Position numbers and translations under genes: made by a program. The notes below the pieces were generated by a model, which worked only from the letters and a program-made list of their open reading frames with translations, did no database searches and was not told the DNA's origin. From assembly GCA_033762375.1 (NCBI GenBank), contig JANRLQ010000027.1:1-64000 (forward strand): a stretch of DNA of 64,000 nt. The letters are read 5' to 3'. Positions 16,549 through 26,696 of this stretch are shown in pieces (positions within the stretch are counted from its first letter, which is position 1; each line of letters opens with the position of its first letter). This stretch comes from RDXT01 sp033762375. Its GTDB lineage: Bacteria; Bacteroidota; Bacteroidia; J057.

Positions 16549-19500
16549 ATGAGCAAAACGTACTATGCAGGTCGCAGATGGGTAGGCAAAGCGCTGGGGT
16601 GGGGGGTAATGCTCCTGGTCGCGCTGATGCCGGTAAGGCTCCAGGCCCAGCTTCCCGCGGGGTTTCAGGAGCAGACGTATGCAACGGGATTTACCAATGC
16701 CGTCGGCATCACCTTTGATGCCCTCGGCCGGATGTTTGTCTGGCAAAAGGATGGGAAGGTGTATCTGGTCGAAAACGGACTCCGCACGACCCAACCCCTG
16801 ATTGACATCAGCGAGGAGGTCGGCAACTGGCGGGATTTTGGCCTCCTCGGCCTGGCCCTGGACCCCAATTTCCTCACCAACGGCCATATCTACCTGCTCT
16901 ACACGGTGGACCGCCACCACCTCATGAACTATGGTACCCCGGCCTATAACCCGGCGGCCAATGACTACTACTCTGCTACCATCGGGCGCGTCACCCGCTA
17001 CACCGTCACCAATCCGGGGGCGGCGATAGATGTGATGTCCCTCAACTATGGCAGCCGCCTGGTACTCCTGGGCGAAACGCCCCAGACCGGTATCCCCAGC
17101 CTCCATGAGTCACACGGGATCGGTTCGCTGACCTTCGGGGCTGACGGCACCTTGCTTGTCACCTGCGGTGACGGCGCCAGCTATAACCAGGTGGACCCTG
17201 GCAACCTTACGGAAACCTATTATGCACAAGCCCTGGCGGACGGGATCATCACCAGCGCTGAAAACATCGGGGCCTATCGGGTACAAAAAGATTTTTCGCT
17301 CAACGGCAAGGTCCTTCGCCTGGATCCCGCCACTGGCAACGGGGTCTCTTCTAACCCATTCTACAACGCTGGCGCCCCCCGCAGCCCGCAGTCACGCCTC
17401 TGGGGCCGGGGCCTGCGCAATCCCTGCCGGGCTTCACTCCGGCCGGGTACAGGCAGTGCCAACCCTGCTGACGCCAATCCTGGTGCCCTCTATATCGGGG
17501 ATGTAGGCTGGGGTACCCGTGAGGAGATCAACGTCTGTGACGCTGCCAACCAAAACTTCGGCTGGCCCAAGTACGAGGGCATGACCTATCAGCCTGGTTA
17601 TAACAACGCTGCCCACGCACCGGCCGTACACACCCTCGCCAAGATAGACTGGCGCGGGGGCAATGCCCGGTTTAATATCGGCGGGACGCCTACCGACGTC
17701 AATCCCGGCGGATACGGCCCTAACTTCGTGGGCAACTGTGCCATCGGAGGCGTTTGGTACACAGCCACAGACTATCCGGCTGAGTATCAAAATGCGTACT
17801 TTTTTGCAGACTACGGCGACCAGTGGATCATGTACGCCAAGTTTAATGCGGCCAACCAGCCCCTGTCTGTCCAAAACTTCCAGCCAACCCCCGGCGCGAT
17901 CACCGGACTGGGTACCCACCCGCTTACTGGTGGTATTTATTATGTCAACAACGGCAGCACCGTATATTATATCCGCTACGCTGGCCAGGGCAATCAAAAA
18001 CCAACGGCTATTGCGGCTGCCAGTGTGTATTATGGGGTGAGCCCGCTCTCCGTCAATTTTCAGGGTTCCCTCTCTACAGATCCTGACGGACAGGCCCTTA
18101 CCTATCTCTGGAAGTTTGGGGACAATACCACCAGCACCCTCGCCGATCCGGCCAAGACCTTCTCCGGGACGGGCGTGACGGCGTTTACGGTAAAACTCAT
18201 TGTCACCGACCCCAATGGCAACAAGGACTCTACTTCCCTTGTCATTTCGCTCAACAATACCCCGCCCGTGATCCAGTCCACCAGCCTGGATGCCGTGACG
18301 ACGTTTAGCCAGGTGGGAAATACGGTCCTGCCCCTCAGCGCGGTCGTGACAGATGCAGAAGGCGGACCTTTCACCTACGGATGGCAGACCGTGCTCGTCC
18401 ATGACAACCATGAGCACCCCGAGGCGGTAGATACCAATCCTACCACCACATCCACCCTTTCACCGGTGGGGTGTAATGGCGAGTTGTTTTATTACAAAGA
18501 AATCCTCACGGTCACGGACAACGGTGGCCTGACGGCTACGGCCACCCGTGCTATCTATCCGGACTGCGATGGGCCTACTGCGGTCAATGACGAGTCCGAA
18601 TACACCTTTGGCAGTGCCGTTGTGGTGAACATCCTGAGCAATGACCTGACCTCGCCTGCGGCGATTAACCCGGCGACGGTGACGATCACCCATGCACCTG
18701 CCTACGGTACTGCCGTGATCAATCCCACCACCGGTGCCATCACCTATACCCACGGAGGGCAGAATTCCCTGGATGATTACCTCCTGTACACCGTCCAGGA
18801 TATAGCTGGCAATACCTCCGGGGTAGCCAAAGTATTCCTCACACGTGGCGGGCCACGTGGGATCGCCGTGAGCGACCCGATCAATGGCGAGGTACTGATC
18901 CAGACCCAGGCCGTGACCGTAACGTACAGTGCCTTCGGGGGCTTGCTGGGCAATGAAAAAGTGCGCCTGACCCTCGATGGAGGTACACCCGTGGACCTGT
19001 TTTTTGTCAACGGCACCTATACGTTCACTGGACTGGCCTACGGCAACCATACCCTGGTCGCCCGACTGCTGGATGGCAGTAATACGCCCCTGTCCAATGC
19101 AGAAGCTTCTCAGACCATCGTCTTTACCAATGTGCAGCAGATCTATCCTGGCAATGTCAAAAACAACCTGGCACTCTGGCTGCGTGCCGATGCCGGGGTT
19201 TCACTTAACGGGGGAGATGCTGAGACCTGGAATGACCTCAGTACCAGTGCCCTGCACGTGACAGAAAACGTCTCTACCCAGCGGCCTACCCTGGTCAGCA
19301 ACGGGCTGAACTTCAACCCCGTCCTGAACTTTGACGGAGACGACCGGATGTTCCGGGACAATGTCGCTGGCAGCACCCTGTTTGTGGACCGCCGTACGAC
19401 CATTTTTGCCGTACAAAAAGCTACAGGCCTGGTGACGTTTTCCTTTGCAGGTGGGGTAGCCAACTCCAAAGTAACCCTGGAGGACTGCGGTACCCGGTTT

Positions 19501-22170
19501 GATTTTGCGTCTCAGACGATCAACTATGACCCCAATACCAACTACTGCGACATCCCGCATGTGGTCATGGCACGCGCCTATCACACGACCGGGACAGGGT
19601 CTTCTTCCTTTTCCCGTCGCCGCGAGATCGAGGTGGACGGAGCAGACCTGATAGACCAGCAGATCGGTACCCTCCAGGCCAGTACCACGGCTACCATGGA
19701 GATCGGCGCCCATGCCAATAACTATTTCATGAATGGTGACCTGGCAGAGGTGATTGTCTATAAAGCAGCCCTTACGACCGCACAGATAGACACGGTACTG
19801 ACCTATCTGGCCATCAAGTACGGGATCAGCATTGACGAGGCCTCACACCTGACCTACAACTACGCTGCGCATGACGACGACATCGCCGGGATCGGACGGG
19901 ATGCCCTCAAGATGGGCCTGAACCAACCTAAAAGCCGGAGCGTCAACGCCGATGACATCGTCATCATGAGCAATCCCAGCGACATGCAGGATGGCGAATA
20001 CCTGGCCTGGGGGAATAACAACGGGGCAATGACCCTCACCTCAACCGATGTACCTGCCGGTCTGGGCACCAACCGCCTCGCACGCGTATGGCGGGTCCAG
20101 AAAACTGGAAACGTAGGTACGGTGGACGTCAGCTTCGACCTTTCGACCCTCGGTATCCCGGTTTTTGATGCGTCAGATGTTGTGCTGCTGGTGGACACAG
20201 ACGGGGTGTTTACCAATGCAACCCAATACCCTGCGTCTGTAATTGACGGCAATGTAGCGACAGTTTCCGGCGTGAATTTTACCTCAGGCAACTACTTCTC
20301 CGTAGCCCTGCGGGTAGCTTGTGAGCCGTATTGTGACAACTTTGCCGTGGTCGGCAACGCTGCCTACAATGCCTACGGGTGTTATACCCTGACCCCTGAC
20401 CTGGCTGCCCAGACCGGCGCAGCCTGGATGGACTCCCTCGTCAACCTGAACGAGCCGTTTACCTTCACCTTTGACGTGCGCCTGGGTGCCAATGACGCCG
20501 GAGCTGACGGGATCGCTTTTGCGCTCCAGCGGGCAGGCAATGCGGCCATTGGTATCGGCGGCGGAGGACTGGGTATCGGAGGGATCACCCCTTCTGTAGC
20601 TGTGGAGATAGACAGCTGGCAAAATGACGGGACCGAACTGGCTGCGGACCACCTCTCGATGTTTGCCAGTGGCGACTTTGGGCAGGTATTGGCCGCGCAG
20701 GTACAGGCCCTGGCGAGCAGCGATAATATCGAGGATGGCCGCAGCCACCGGGCTGTTTATCAGTGGGATCCGGCGCTGAATGTCTTCCGGGTGTATATGG
20801 ACGGTGTGCTGCGCCTGACCTATACGGGAGATATCCGCACGTATTTCCCCAATGAATATGCCTACTTTGGGTTCACGGGAGGTACCGGCGGGGCCAGCAA
20901 TGAGCAGGGATTCTGTGTAGTAGACCTTCAGGGCGACTTTGTTCACCCCAATGATGCCTGCCTCAACTGCTCACAAAACGGGTTTGTACTCGTGGGCAAT
21001 GCCGCTGATGCAGGACCCTCCTGCCTGCGGCTGACCAGCAACGCTGGCAATCAGGTGGGAGCTGCCTGGTACCAGGAGCGGATCAACCTGGCCTATGACT
21101 TCACGATTGATTATACCCTCTACGCCGGAGACCAGGACGCAGGCGCTGACGGGACTGCCTTTGTGCTCCAGAATGCCGGCAATAACGCCATCGGAGCAGT
21201 CGGAGGCGGACTCGGTGCCAGCGGGATCACCCCAGCCCTCGGTATTGAGTTTGATACCTACGACAACGGGGATGGGTCTGACCTGGCTGATGACCATATC
21301 TCCCTGTTCCAGAATGGAGACATGAACAACCAGCTTGTCACCAAAGTATGCGCGGTGGATGGGTGTGGCAATATCGAAAACAACACCGATCATGCGGTAC
21401 AGGTGGACTGGGATGTGACGACCCAAACCCTGCGGGTATATGTGAACGGCGTACTCCGCACGACCTATACCGGAGACGTTGTCAACAATATCTTTGGCGG
21501 GAATACGCTGGTGTATTTTGGGTTCACAGGTGCTACAGGCGGTGCTACCAACCTCCAGGAGTGTTGTGTCCAGAACATCAGTGCCGTACTGGAGAGCGGT
21601 TCTTCTTTCCCGATTGAGCTGCTGACCTTTGAGGCCGGCCCGGCCCGTGACCGTGTCAACCTGAGCTGGACTACCGCTACCGAGACCGACAATGCCCGCT
21701 TCACCGTGGAGCGCTCCCGCAGTGGTGAGGTATTTGAGGCCGTCGTGAGCCTGCCAGGTGCCGGTACGACCCTGGAGCCCCGCAGCTATGAGGCTACAGA
21801 CCTCGATCCTTATTATGGATATTCATACTATCGCCTGCGCCAGACGGACGTTAATGGTCAGTCCACCCTGTCTGAAAAAGTAGCAGTATATCTGGATCCG
21901 GCTGATCTGGTATTTGATGTACAGATTTATCCGAATCCTACTGCCACCAGCACAGAGGTGACCCTGTCCTATACCACCAAAGATGCCCGCAAGGTGCAGA
22001 TTGAGGTGTACAATGCCCAGGGTCAGGTGGTGTACAAGACCCAGGATCAGGGACAAGCAGGGCTGAACACCCGTCAGATTCCCGTATCGGGTCTGGCTGC
22101 CGGGGTGTATCATGTCCGGCTGTCTACCGGGGTCCGGGCCGTGGTGACCCGGATGGTTGTACAGCCATAA
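16549..22170 (+). CDS. Giant T9SS protein: sugar dehydrogenase, PKD, cadherin-like, LamG and two lectin domains
   Basis: A 1873-residue surface protein. Start chosen at 16549 so that the signal peptide (ALGWGVMLLVALMPVRLQAQ) is properly placed. Domains in order: PQQ-type glucose/sorbosone dehydrogenase propeller (about 35-490: DFGLLGLALDP, HESHGIGSLTFG, NGKVLRLDP, NFGWPKYEG); PKD (about 500-570, YLWKFGDNTT); a second Ig-like part; a cadherin-like tandem domain (NDESEYTFGSAVVVNILSND); a LamG-like fold (NLALWLRADAGVSLNGG, about 880-1110); two consecutive L-type-lectin-like domains (about 1262-1470 and 1479-1690, each with DAGADG and GGGLG..GITP); and a type A T9SS tail (about 1792-1873, IYPNPTATSTEV). 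Oxidation or binding of extracellular sugars is the likely role. Confidence 0.85.
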   Translation: MSKTYYAGRRWVGKALGWGVMLLVALMPVRLQAQLPAGFQEQTYATGFTNAVGITFDALGRMFVWQKDGKVYLVENGLRTTQPLIDISEEVGNWRDFGLLGLALDPNFLTNGHIYLLYTVDRHHLMNYGTPAYNPAANDYYSATIGRVTRYTVTNPGAAIDVMSLNYGSRLVLLGETPQTGIPSLHESHGIGSLTFGADGTLLVTCGDGASYNQVDPGNLTETYYAQALADGIITSAENIGAYRVQKDFSLNGKVLRLDPATGNGVSSNPFYNAGAPRSPQSRLWGRGLRNPCRASLRPGTGSANPADANPGALYIGDVGWGTREEINVCDAANQNFGWPKYEGMTYQPGYNNAAHAPAVHTLAKIDWRGGNARFNIGGTPTDVNPGGYGPNFVGNCAIGGVWYTATDYPAEYQNAYFFADYGDQWIMYAKFNAANQPLSVQNFQPTPGAITGLGTHPLTGGIYYVNNGSTVYYIRYAGQGNQKPTAIAAASVYYGVSPLSVNFQGSLSTDPDGQALTYLWKFGDNTTSTLADPAKTFSGTGVTAFTVKLIVTDPNGNKDSTSLVISLNNTPPVIQSTSLDAVTTFSQVGNTVLPLSAVVTDAEGGPFTYGWQTVLVHDNHEHPEAVDTNPTTTSTLSPVGCNGELFYYKEILTVTDNGGLTATATRAIYPDCDGPTAVNDESEYTFGSAVVVNILSNDLTSPAAINPATVTITHAPAYGTAVINPTTGAITYTHGGQNSLDDYLLYTVQDIAGNTSGVAKVFLTRGGPRGIAVSDPINGEVLIQTQAVTVTYSAFGGLLGNEKVRLTLDGGTPVDLFFVNGTYTFTGLAYGNHTLVARLLDGSNTPLSNAEASQTIVFTNVQQIYPGNVKNNLALWLRADAGVSLNGGDAETWNDLSTSALHVTENVSTQRPTLVSNGLNFNPVLNFDGDDRMFRDNVAGSTLFVDRRTTIFAVQKATGLVTFSFAGGVANSKVTLEDCGTRFDFASQTINYDPNTNYCDIPHVVMARAYHTTGTGSSSFSRRREIEVDGADLIDQQIGTLQASTTATMEIGAHANNYFMNGDLAEVIVYKAALTTAQIDTVLTYLAIKYGISIDEASHLTYNYAAHDDDIAGIGRDALKMGLNQPKSRSVNADDIVIMSNPSDMQDGEYLAWGNNNGAMTLTSTDVPAGLGTNRLARVWRVQKTGNVGTVDVSFDLSTLGIPVFDASDVVLLVDTDGVFTNATQYPASVIDGNVATVSGVNFTSGNYFSVALRVACEPYCDNFAVVGNAAYNAYGCYTLTPDLAAQTGAAWMDSLVNLNEPFTFTFDVRLGANDAGADGIAFALQRAGNAAIGIGGGGLGIGGITPSVAVEIDSWQNDGTELAADHLSMFASGDFGQVLAAQVQALASSDNIEDGRSHRAVYQWDPALNVFRVYMDGVLRLTYTGDIRTYFPNEYAYFGFTGGTGGASNEQGFCVVDLQGDFVHPNDACLNCSQNGFVLVGNAADAGPSCLRLTSNAGNQVGAAWYQERINLAYDFTIDYTLYAGDQDAGADGTAFVLQNAGNNAIGAVGGGLGASGITPALGIEFDTYDNGDGSDLADDHISLFQNGDMNNQLVTKVCAVDGCGNIENNTDHAVQVDWDVTTQTLRVYVNGVLRTTYTGDVVNNIFGGNTLVYFGFTGATGGATNLQECCVQNISAVLESGSSFPIELLTFEAGPARDRVNLSWTTATETDNARFTVERSRSGEVFEAVVSLPGAGTTLEPRSYEATDLDPYYGYSYYRLRQTDVNGQSTLSEKVAVYLDPADLVFDVQIYPNPTATSTEVTLSYTTKDARKVQIEVYNAQGQVVYKTQDQGQAGLNTRQIPVSGLAAGVYHVRLSTGVRAVVTRMVVQP

Positions 22171-22193
22171 GGCGATCTCCTGCCATACATTCA

Positions 22194-22221
22194 GGGCTGC
22201 CCGGTATCGGGCAGCCCTTTT
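22194..22221 (+). terminator. Intrinsic terminator
   Basis: A perfect 10-bp GC-rich stem (gggctgcccg and cgggcagccc, loop gtat) followed by tttt, 23 bases after the stop of the giant T9SS gene. Confidence 0.85.
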
Positions 22222-22316
22222 GGTTGTGCCAGGGTGGCACTCCCACTTTTTGGGGATTGATATACTCGGGTATGTACCGGTACTTTCGGCAATGAACAAC
22301 CCTCGTACCAAGACCC

Positions 22317-24476
22317 ATGTATAATCTAATCAGACCTTATGTACTGGTGATGCTGCTGGCCCTCTCAGCCTTCGGCAGCCCTGCGCAATCCTGGGAGCCC
22401 CTCGGCCCCGAAGGCGGGCAGATTCACCGCGGCATTACGGTAGGCAACCAGTTGCTGATCGGTACCGGATCGGGTGTTTACCGGAGCACCGACGGTGGCA
22501 ACACCTTTCAGCCCCTTTCCCGGAGCATGCCGTCTGGCAATGTCATTGACCTGTTTCAGGACGGAAATTTCCTGTTTGCCTGTGTGGTAAATAAAGGCAT
22601 TTACCGCAGCGCCGATGGCGGTGTTACGTGGGAACTGAAGCTGCCCGGACGCTATCTTTCCCAGAATGCCCTCGGGATCATACGCATGCAAAAGGCTGAC
22701 GGCCACCTCATGGTCCGGAACTCAGACGAACTGAACGACACCCTCTATTTCTCCCCCGACTTCGGTAATACCTGGATCAAACAAGCCCTCAGCCCCTTTT
22801 CCCTGCTCACCAACCAGGTGTTTGGCTTTGGCGACGTATTTCTCACCAATTCCCTCGCCGGGGTGCTGGGGCCGGTGCAAGGCCTGTACCGCACCGAAGA
22901 CCTCGGCCAGACCTGGACATTCAGTGGCACCGGCATCACCCCGGGACTGTCAGTAAACAACATGGTATCCATCAACGATACCCTGTATGCGCTGCAAAAG
23001 CACATTTTCCGCTCCACCGACAACGGGCTGAACTGGACCCAGGTAACCACCGATACCCTCAAAAACCCAAATGGTTCCTTCGCCTTCAGTCCGGCTTTTT
23101 ACACGGTAATGGGCCGAACGGTATATGCCCGCAACGGCGGCAATGCGGCTGTTGTGTGCACCTCCTGGACCCCCGGCCAGTCGCGCTGGCAGCCTCCTGT
23201 GAGCGGCAGCCCCACCACCGGGGCTGCGCTGACCATGTTTACCCATGCCGGCAAGATGTTCCAGACCGGGTTTAATGGTGAGATCTTTACGGCCTCCAGC
23301 CCTACCCAGGCCTGGACACCGGCTACGTTTGGGGGCGTGTACAGCGTTGTGACGCATGACCTCACTGCATCCGGGAATCAGGTATTTTCCACCACCGCCT
23401 CCCGGTTTTGGGCGGGCAACGATGGCCCCAACAACTGGCAAGTACTCAACCCGGCCAATATCCCCGACAACTATACGCTGCGGGCGGTGACCCAAGTGGG
23501 CAGCAACCTGATCATGGGCGTTAGCGACAATTTCAACGGCCCCCTGCAGATGTATGTCTCTCAAAATCAAGGCATAACCTGGCAAAGTGCGGATGGCACC
23601 TTTTTCCGCCCCGAAGCGCGCATGCGTACCTTCGGCGACAGCGCTTTAGTCTTCGGCACCGACGGCGGCCCGATTCCGGTGGCAGGGGTGTTCAATGGGC
23701 AGGGCCAGTTTGTGACGGGCCTTACCGGGGCTTCCGGCTTTTCGGGCACCACCGAATGGCTGGCCATGACCCGGCACAAAGGCGAACTCTACGGGCTTGC
23801 CACCCGGCTCAACAACCCGTCCTCCCGCATATTCCGGCGCAACTCCACGGCAACCAGCTGGACCGTTGTGAATCAGTTTCTGTTTCCCAACGGTGCCCTG
23901 TCTTTCGAGTCATGGCAGAACAAGCTCTATCTGGGTCCGGCCCTGGGCGGGGTGCTGGTCTCGGAAGACGACGGTGCCAACTGGACCAGCTTCAGCAGCG
24001 GGCTTGACGGGGCTGTCGTGAATCACCTCTATGCCTTCGGCGATTTTCTGGCTGCGGCCACCAGCAAGGGCATCTTCCTGCTCGAAGCGGGCGACACCAC
24101 CTGGACCGACCTTACAGGGGATTTGCCTATCGCTGACTTCATAAAGGTACAGACCACATCGGCGTACCTCTGGGCACTGGCAGAAAACGGTGCCGTCTGG
24201 CGGCTGCAGCGTGAAGGAAATGTAGGGATCAATACAAAAATGGTTGATTTTCAGCTATATCCGAATCCGGCAAGTACCCATCTGTTCATTTCCTGGGAAA
24301 AATCTGCCGTAGCCGGATGGGAAATCCTCGACGGTGCCGGACGTATCTGGCAGGCAGGCAAGCTTGATCCCGGCAGCCAGTCGACTGTTTTGTCCCTCGC
24401 CGGTCTGCCCGCAGGTCTTTACCTGTGTCGCTTACAGGGAACAATATCCCAAACGGTTTCTTTTCTGAAACAATAG
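22317..24476 (+). CDS. T9SS-secreted sialidase-like propeller, paralogue A
   Basis: A 719-residue exported protein: signal peptide (YVLVMLLALSAFGSPAQS), about ten BNR/Asp-box-like blades (YRSTDGGNTF, YRSADGGVTW, FRSTDNGLNWTQV, VSEDDGANWTSF) and a type A T9SS tail (LYPNPASTHLFI, GLPAGLYLCRLQG). It is clearly homologous along its entire length to the next gene: same start (the PLGPEGG / PVGPFGG motif), same ESLRM-like blade order, same LYLGxxxGGV block. Codon use differs slightly (more CCC/ACC and TTC). The function may be ligand binding; no sialidase active-site Arg triad is recognisable. Confidence 0.85.
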   Translation: MYNLIRPYVLVMLLALSAFGSPAQSWEPLGPEGGQIHRGITVGNQLLIGTGSGVYRSTDGGNTFQPLSRSMPSGNVIDLFQDGNFLFACVVNKGIYRSADGGVTWELKLPGRYLSQNALGIIRMQKADGHLMVRNSDELNDTLYFSPDFGNTWIKQALSPFSLLTNQVFGFGDVFLTNSLAGVLGPVQGLYRTEDLGQTWTFSGTGITPGLSVNNMVSINDTLYALQKHIFRSTDNGLNWTQVTTDTLKNPNGSFAFSPAFYTVMGRTVYARNGGNAAVVCTSWTPGQSRWQPPVSGSPTTGAALTMFTHAGKMFQTGFNGEIFTASSPTQAWTPATFGGVYSVVTHDLTASGNQVFSTTASRFWAGNDGPNNWQVLNPANIPDNYTLRAVTQVGSNLIMGVSDNFNGPLQMYVSQNQGITWQSADGTFFRPEARMRTFGDSALVFGTDGGPIPVAGVFNGQGQFVTGLTGASGFSGTTEWLAMTRHKGELYGLATRLNNPSSRIFRRNSTATSWTVVNQFLFPNGALSFESWQNKLYLGPALGGVLVSEDDGANWTSFSSGLDGAVVNHLYAFGDFLAAATSKGIFLLEAGDTTWTDLTGDLPIADFIKVQTTSAYLWALAENGAVWRLQREGNVGINTKMVDFQLYPNPASTHLFISWEKSAVAGWEILDGAGRIWQAGKLDPGSQSTVLSLAGLPAGLYLCRLQGTISQTVSFLKQ

Positions 24477-24535
24477 CCAGCGCTGTTACCGGTCAGCTCT
24501 TGTTTTGAGGTTTTCGCTTCTAATCTACTTACGTG

Positions 24536-26683
24536 ATGCGCAGCATTTTTTTCTTGTGTCTTAGCCTTTCTCTTCAGGTAGCGGTCGCTCAGTGGAATCC
24601 TGTCGGTCCCTTCGGCGGGCTGGTGCGCAGTGCCGTCACCGTCAATGGCAACCTGCTGGTGGGCACCAATTCCGGGATCTATCGGAGTACGGACGGCGGG
24701 CAGACTTTCAGTGCCTGGTCACAGGGATTGCCAGCCGGCAATATCATTGACCTCATGCAGGACGGGACTAAACTGTATGCCTGTATATTCGAAAGAGGAG
24801 TGTACCGCAGCGATGACGATGGGGTGACCTGGACCCGGATATTAACAGGCCGGTATCTCCGGCAGGATGGATTTGGGCAGTCCCGGATCCAGAAAGTCGG
24901 CAGCTATATCATGGTCCGGAACTATGACGACTTTAATGACTCCTTGTTTTTTACCAGTGATGGAGGGGCGACCTGGATCAGACGTGCCGTGAAGGGCAGT
25001 TTATTCAACAATATCTACGCCTTCGGGGATGCCCTGTTTGGATATGGCAATGCCAATATATTCGGGCCGCAGGCAGGGCTCTACCGCTCGGATGATCTGG
25101 GGCAAACCTGGGTCTTCAGCGGTACGGGTATGCCTGCCGGGCAGTATGTGGGACAGATAATCAACTTTGGTGATACCCTTTATGTCCTGGACAAACATAT
25201 TTTCCGCTCGGTAAATGACGGTGCCAGTTGGACCCAGGTGACGACCGATACCCTGCTGACCGTCGGAGGGGCCTACGCGTATGCGCCGGAGTGGTTTATC
25301 AAGGTGGGCCGCACCATTTATTCCCAGAACGGAGGCAATTTTAATGTCAAAGTAGCCACCTGGACCCCGAGCCAGGCCCGCTGGCAGGACGCCTACACCG
25401 GCCTGCCGACACAGGGTAATACCCTCGGTTTTTTTGCCATCGGCTCAAAGGTATTTCTGGCGCGCTACGAAGAGATTGTGTACCAGACGACGGGCCCCGG
25501 CCAGCCCTGGACTGCGGCCTCGCAGGACGGGATTAATGCCATCGTCCATTATGACATTTTTAGCAACGGCCCCCAACTGCTGGCGACTACAGGCCGGACA
25601 GTCCGGAGCGGGGGAGATGCTGCCGGAGCCTGGTCCCCCGTTAATCCCGGCAATATCAGCGACGAGCAGCGCCTCTTCAGCATCACCCGCCTCGGCAGCA
25701 ATTACCTCATGGGCGTGGAAAATATATTTGGGGTGCTGGACGTCTATCAGGCCACCAGCCCGGCAGGTCCCTGGACCGATAAAGATATCTACGACATTGT
25801 CCCCAATGCCACTTTTTTGCCTAAGGGAGACAGCATGGTTATATACGGTTCCCTCGGAGGTACCCCCACTTGTTTTATCGCCAATACACAAGGGGTCAAA
25901 ATCAGCGATTTCAGCACGGGATTATTTGGGTTTTCATTTGATGACGGCCTGCCCAGCATGATCACGCATAAAGGAGACCTGTACTGTGTGATCACAGGAT
26001 ATACCAATAATTTTTCCAAAATCCGCAAGTACAACCTGCCCTCGGGCACCTTTTGGGAGCAGGTGGCAGAAAAAATTGATAATCAATTTTTTGGGGCTAC
26101 CGCTATTGGTTCCTGGGAGCAGTCGCTTTACCTCGGCATGATCGGGGGCGGGGTGAAAACCTCGCCTGACGACGGACTCACCTGGACGGATGTGAATGCC
26201 GGACTGAATGGTGCTGTTGTGCGGCAGTTTTTGGCAGTGGACAGTTTCCTGCTGGCGGCCACCAACCGGGGATTGTTTCGCCTCAAGTCCGGGGAGACGA
26301 CCTGGGCTGATCTGAGTGCTGACCTGCCCGTCACAGAGCTGGCCAAGGTCGTCGTCAGCCCCCGGTATGTCTGGGTCCTGCCGGTGGAGGGCGGGGTATG
26401 GCGTACGTTGCGGGAGGGCACGGTCGGGACAGATCCCCGATTGGACGGCCCGGCGATTACCCTGTATCCTAATCCTGCGGTGGAGACCCTCGCCCTGCGG
26501 ACAGATGTCAGGGAGGTGAGCGACTGGGAAATCGTAGATGTGCAGGGCAGACGTTATCTGTCCGGTCAGGTGGTGCCGGAGGGTGAATTGTTTATTTCAG
26601 TGCGGGATCTCCCCGCAGGGACGTATTATTGCCGTGTGGATACGGAGACCGGATATACAATCGTTTCATTTGTAAAATACTAA
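24536..26683 (+). CDS. T9SS-secreted sialidase-like propeller, paralogue B
   Basis: A 715-residue protein. The ATG at 24536 is preferred to the GTG just before it (24533). Signal peptide (IFFLCLSLSLQVAVAQ), blades like those of the upstream gene (YRSTDGGQTFSAW, YRSDDDGVTWTRI, FRSVNDGASWTQVTTDT) and a type A sorting domain (LYPNPAVETLAL, LPAGTYYCRVDTE). It is a tandem duplicate of the preceding gene and both share the phrase VxxGNxLxGTxSGIYRSTDGG near the N-terminus. It ends 13 bases before the next gene, so these surface genes probably form an operon. Confidence 0.85.
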   Translation: MRSIFFLCLSLSLQVAVAQWNPVGPFGGLVRSAVTVNGNLLVGTNSGIYRSTDGGQTFSAWSQGLPAGNIIDLMQDGTKLYACIFERGVYRSDDDGVTWTRILTGRYLRQDGFGQSRIQKVGSYIMVRNYDDFNDSLFFTSDGGATWIRRAVKGSLFNNIYAFGDALFGYGNANIFGPQAGLYRSDDLGQTWVFSGTGMPAGQYVGQIINFGDTLYVLDKHIFRSVNDGASWTQVTTDTLLTVGGAYAYAPEWFIKVGRTIYSQNGGNFNVKVATWTPSQARWQDAYTGLPTQGNTLGFFAIGSKVFLARYEEIVYQTTGPGQPWTAASQDGINAIVHYDIFSNGPQLLATTGRTVRSGGDAAGAWSPVNPGNISDEQRLFSITRLGSNYLMGVENIFGVLDVYQATSPAGPWTDKDIYDIVPNATFLPKGDSMVIYGSLGGTPTCFIANTQGVKISDFSTGLFGFSFDDGLPSMITHKGDLYCVITGYTNNFSKIRKYNLPSGTFWEQVAEKIDNQFFGATAIGSWEQSLYLGMIGGGVKTSPDDGLTWTDVNAGLNGAVVRQFLAVDSFLLAATNRGLFRLKSGETTWADLSADLPVTELAKVVVSPRYVWVLPVEGGVWRTLREGTVGTDPRLDGPAITLYPNPAVETLALRTDVREVSDWEIVDVQGRRYLSGQVVPEGELFISVRDLPAGTYYCRVDTETGYTIVSFVKY

Positions 26684-26696
26684 TTGTCAAGTTATT

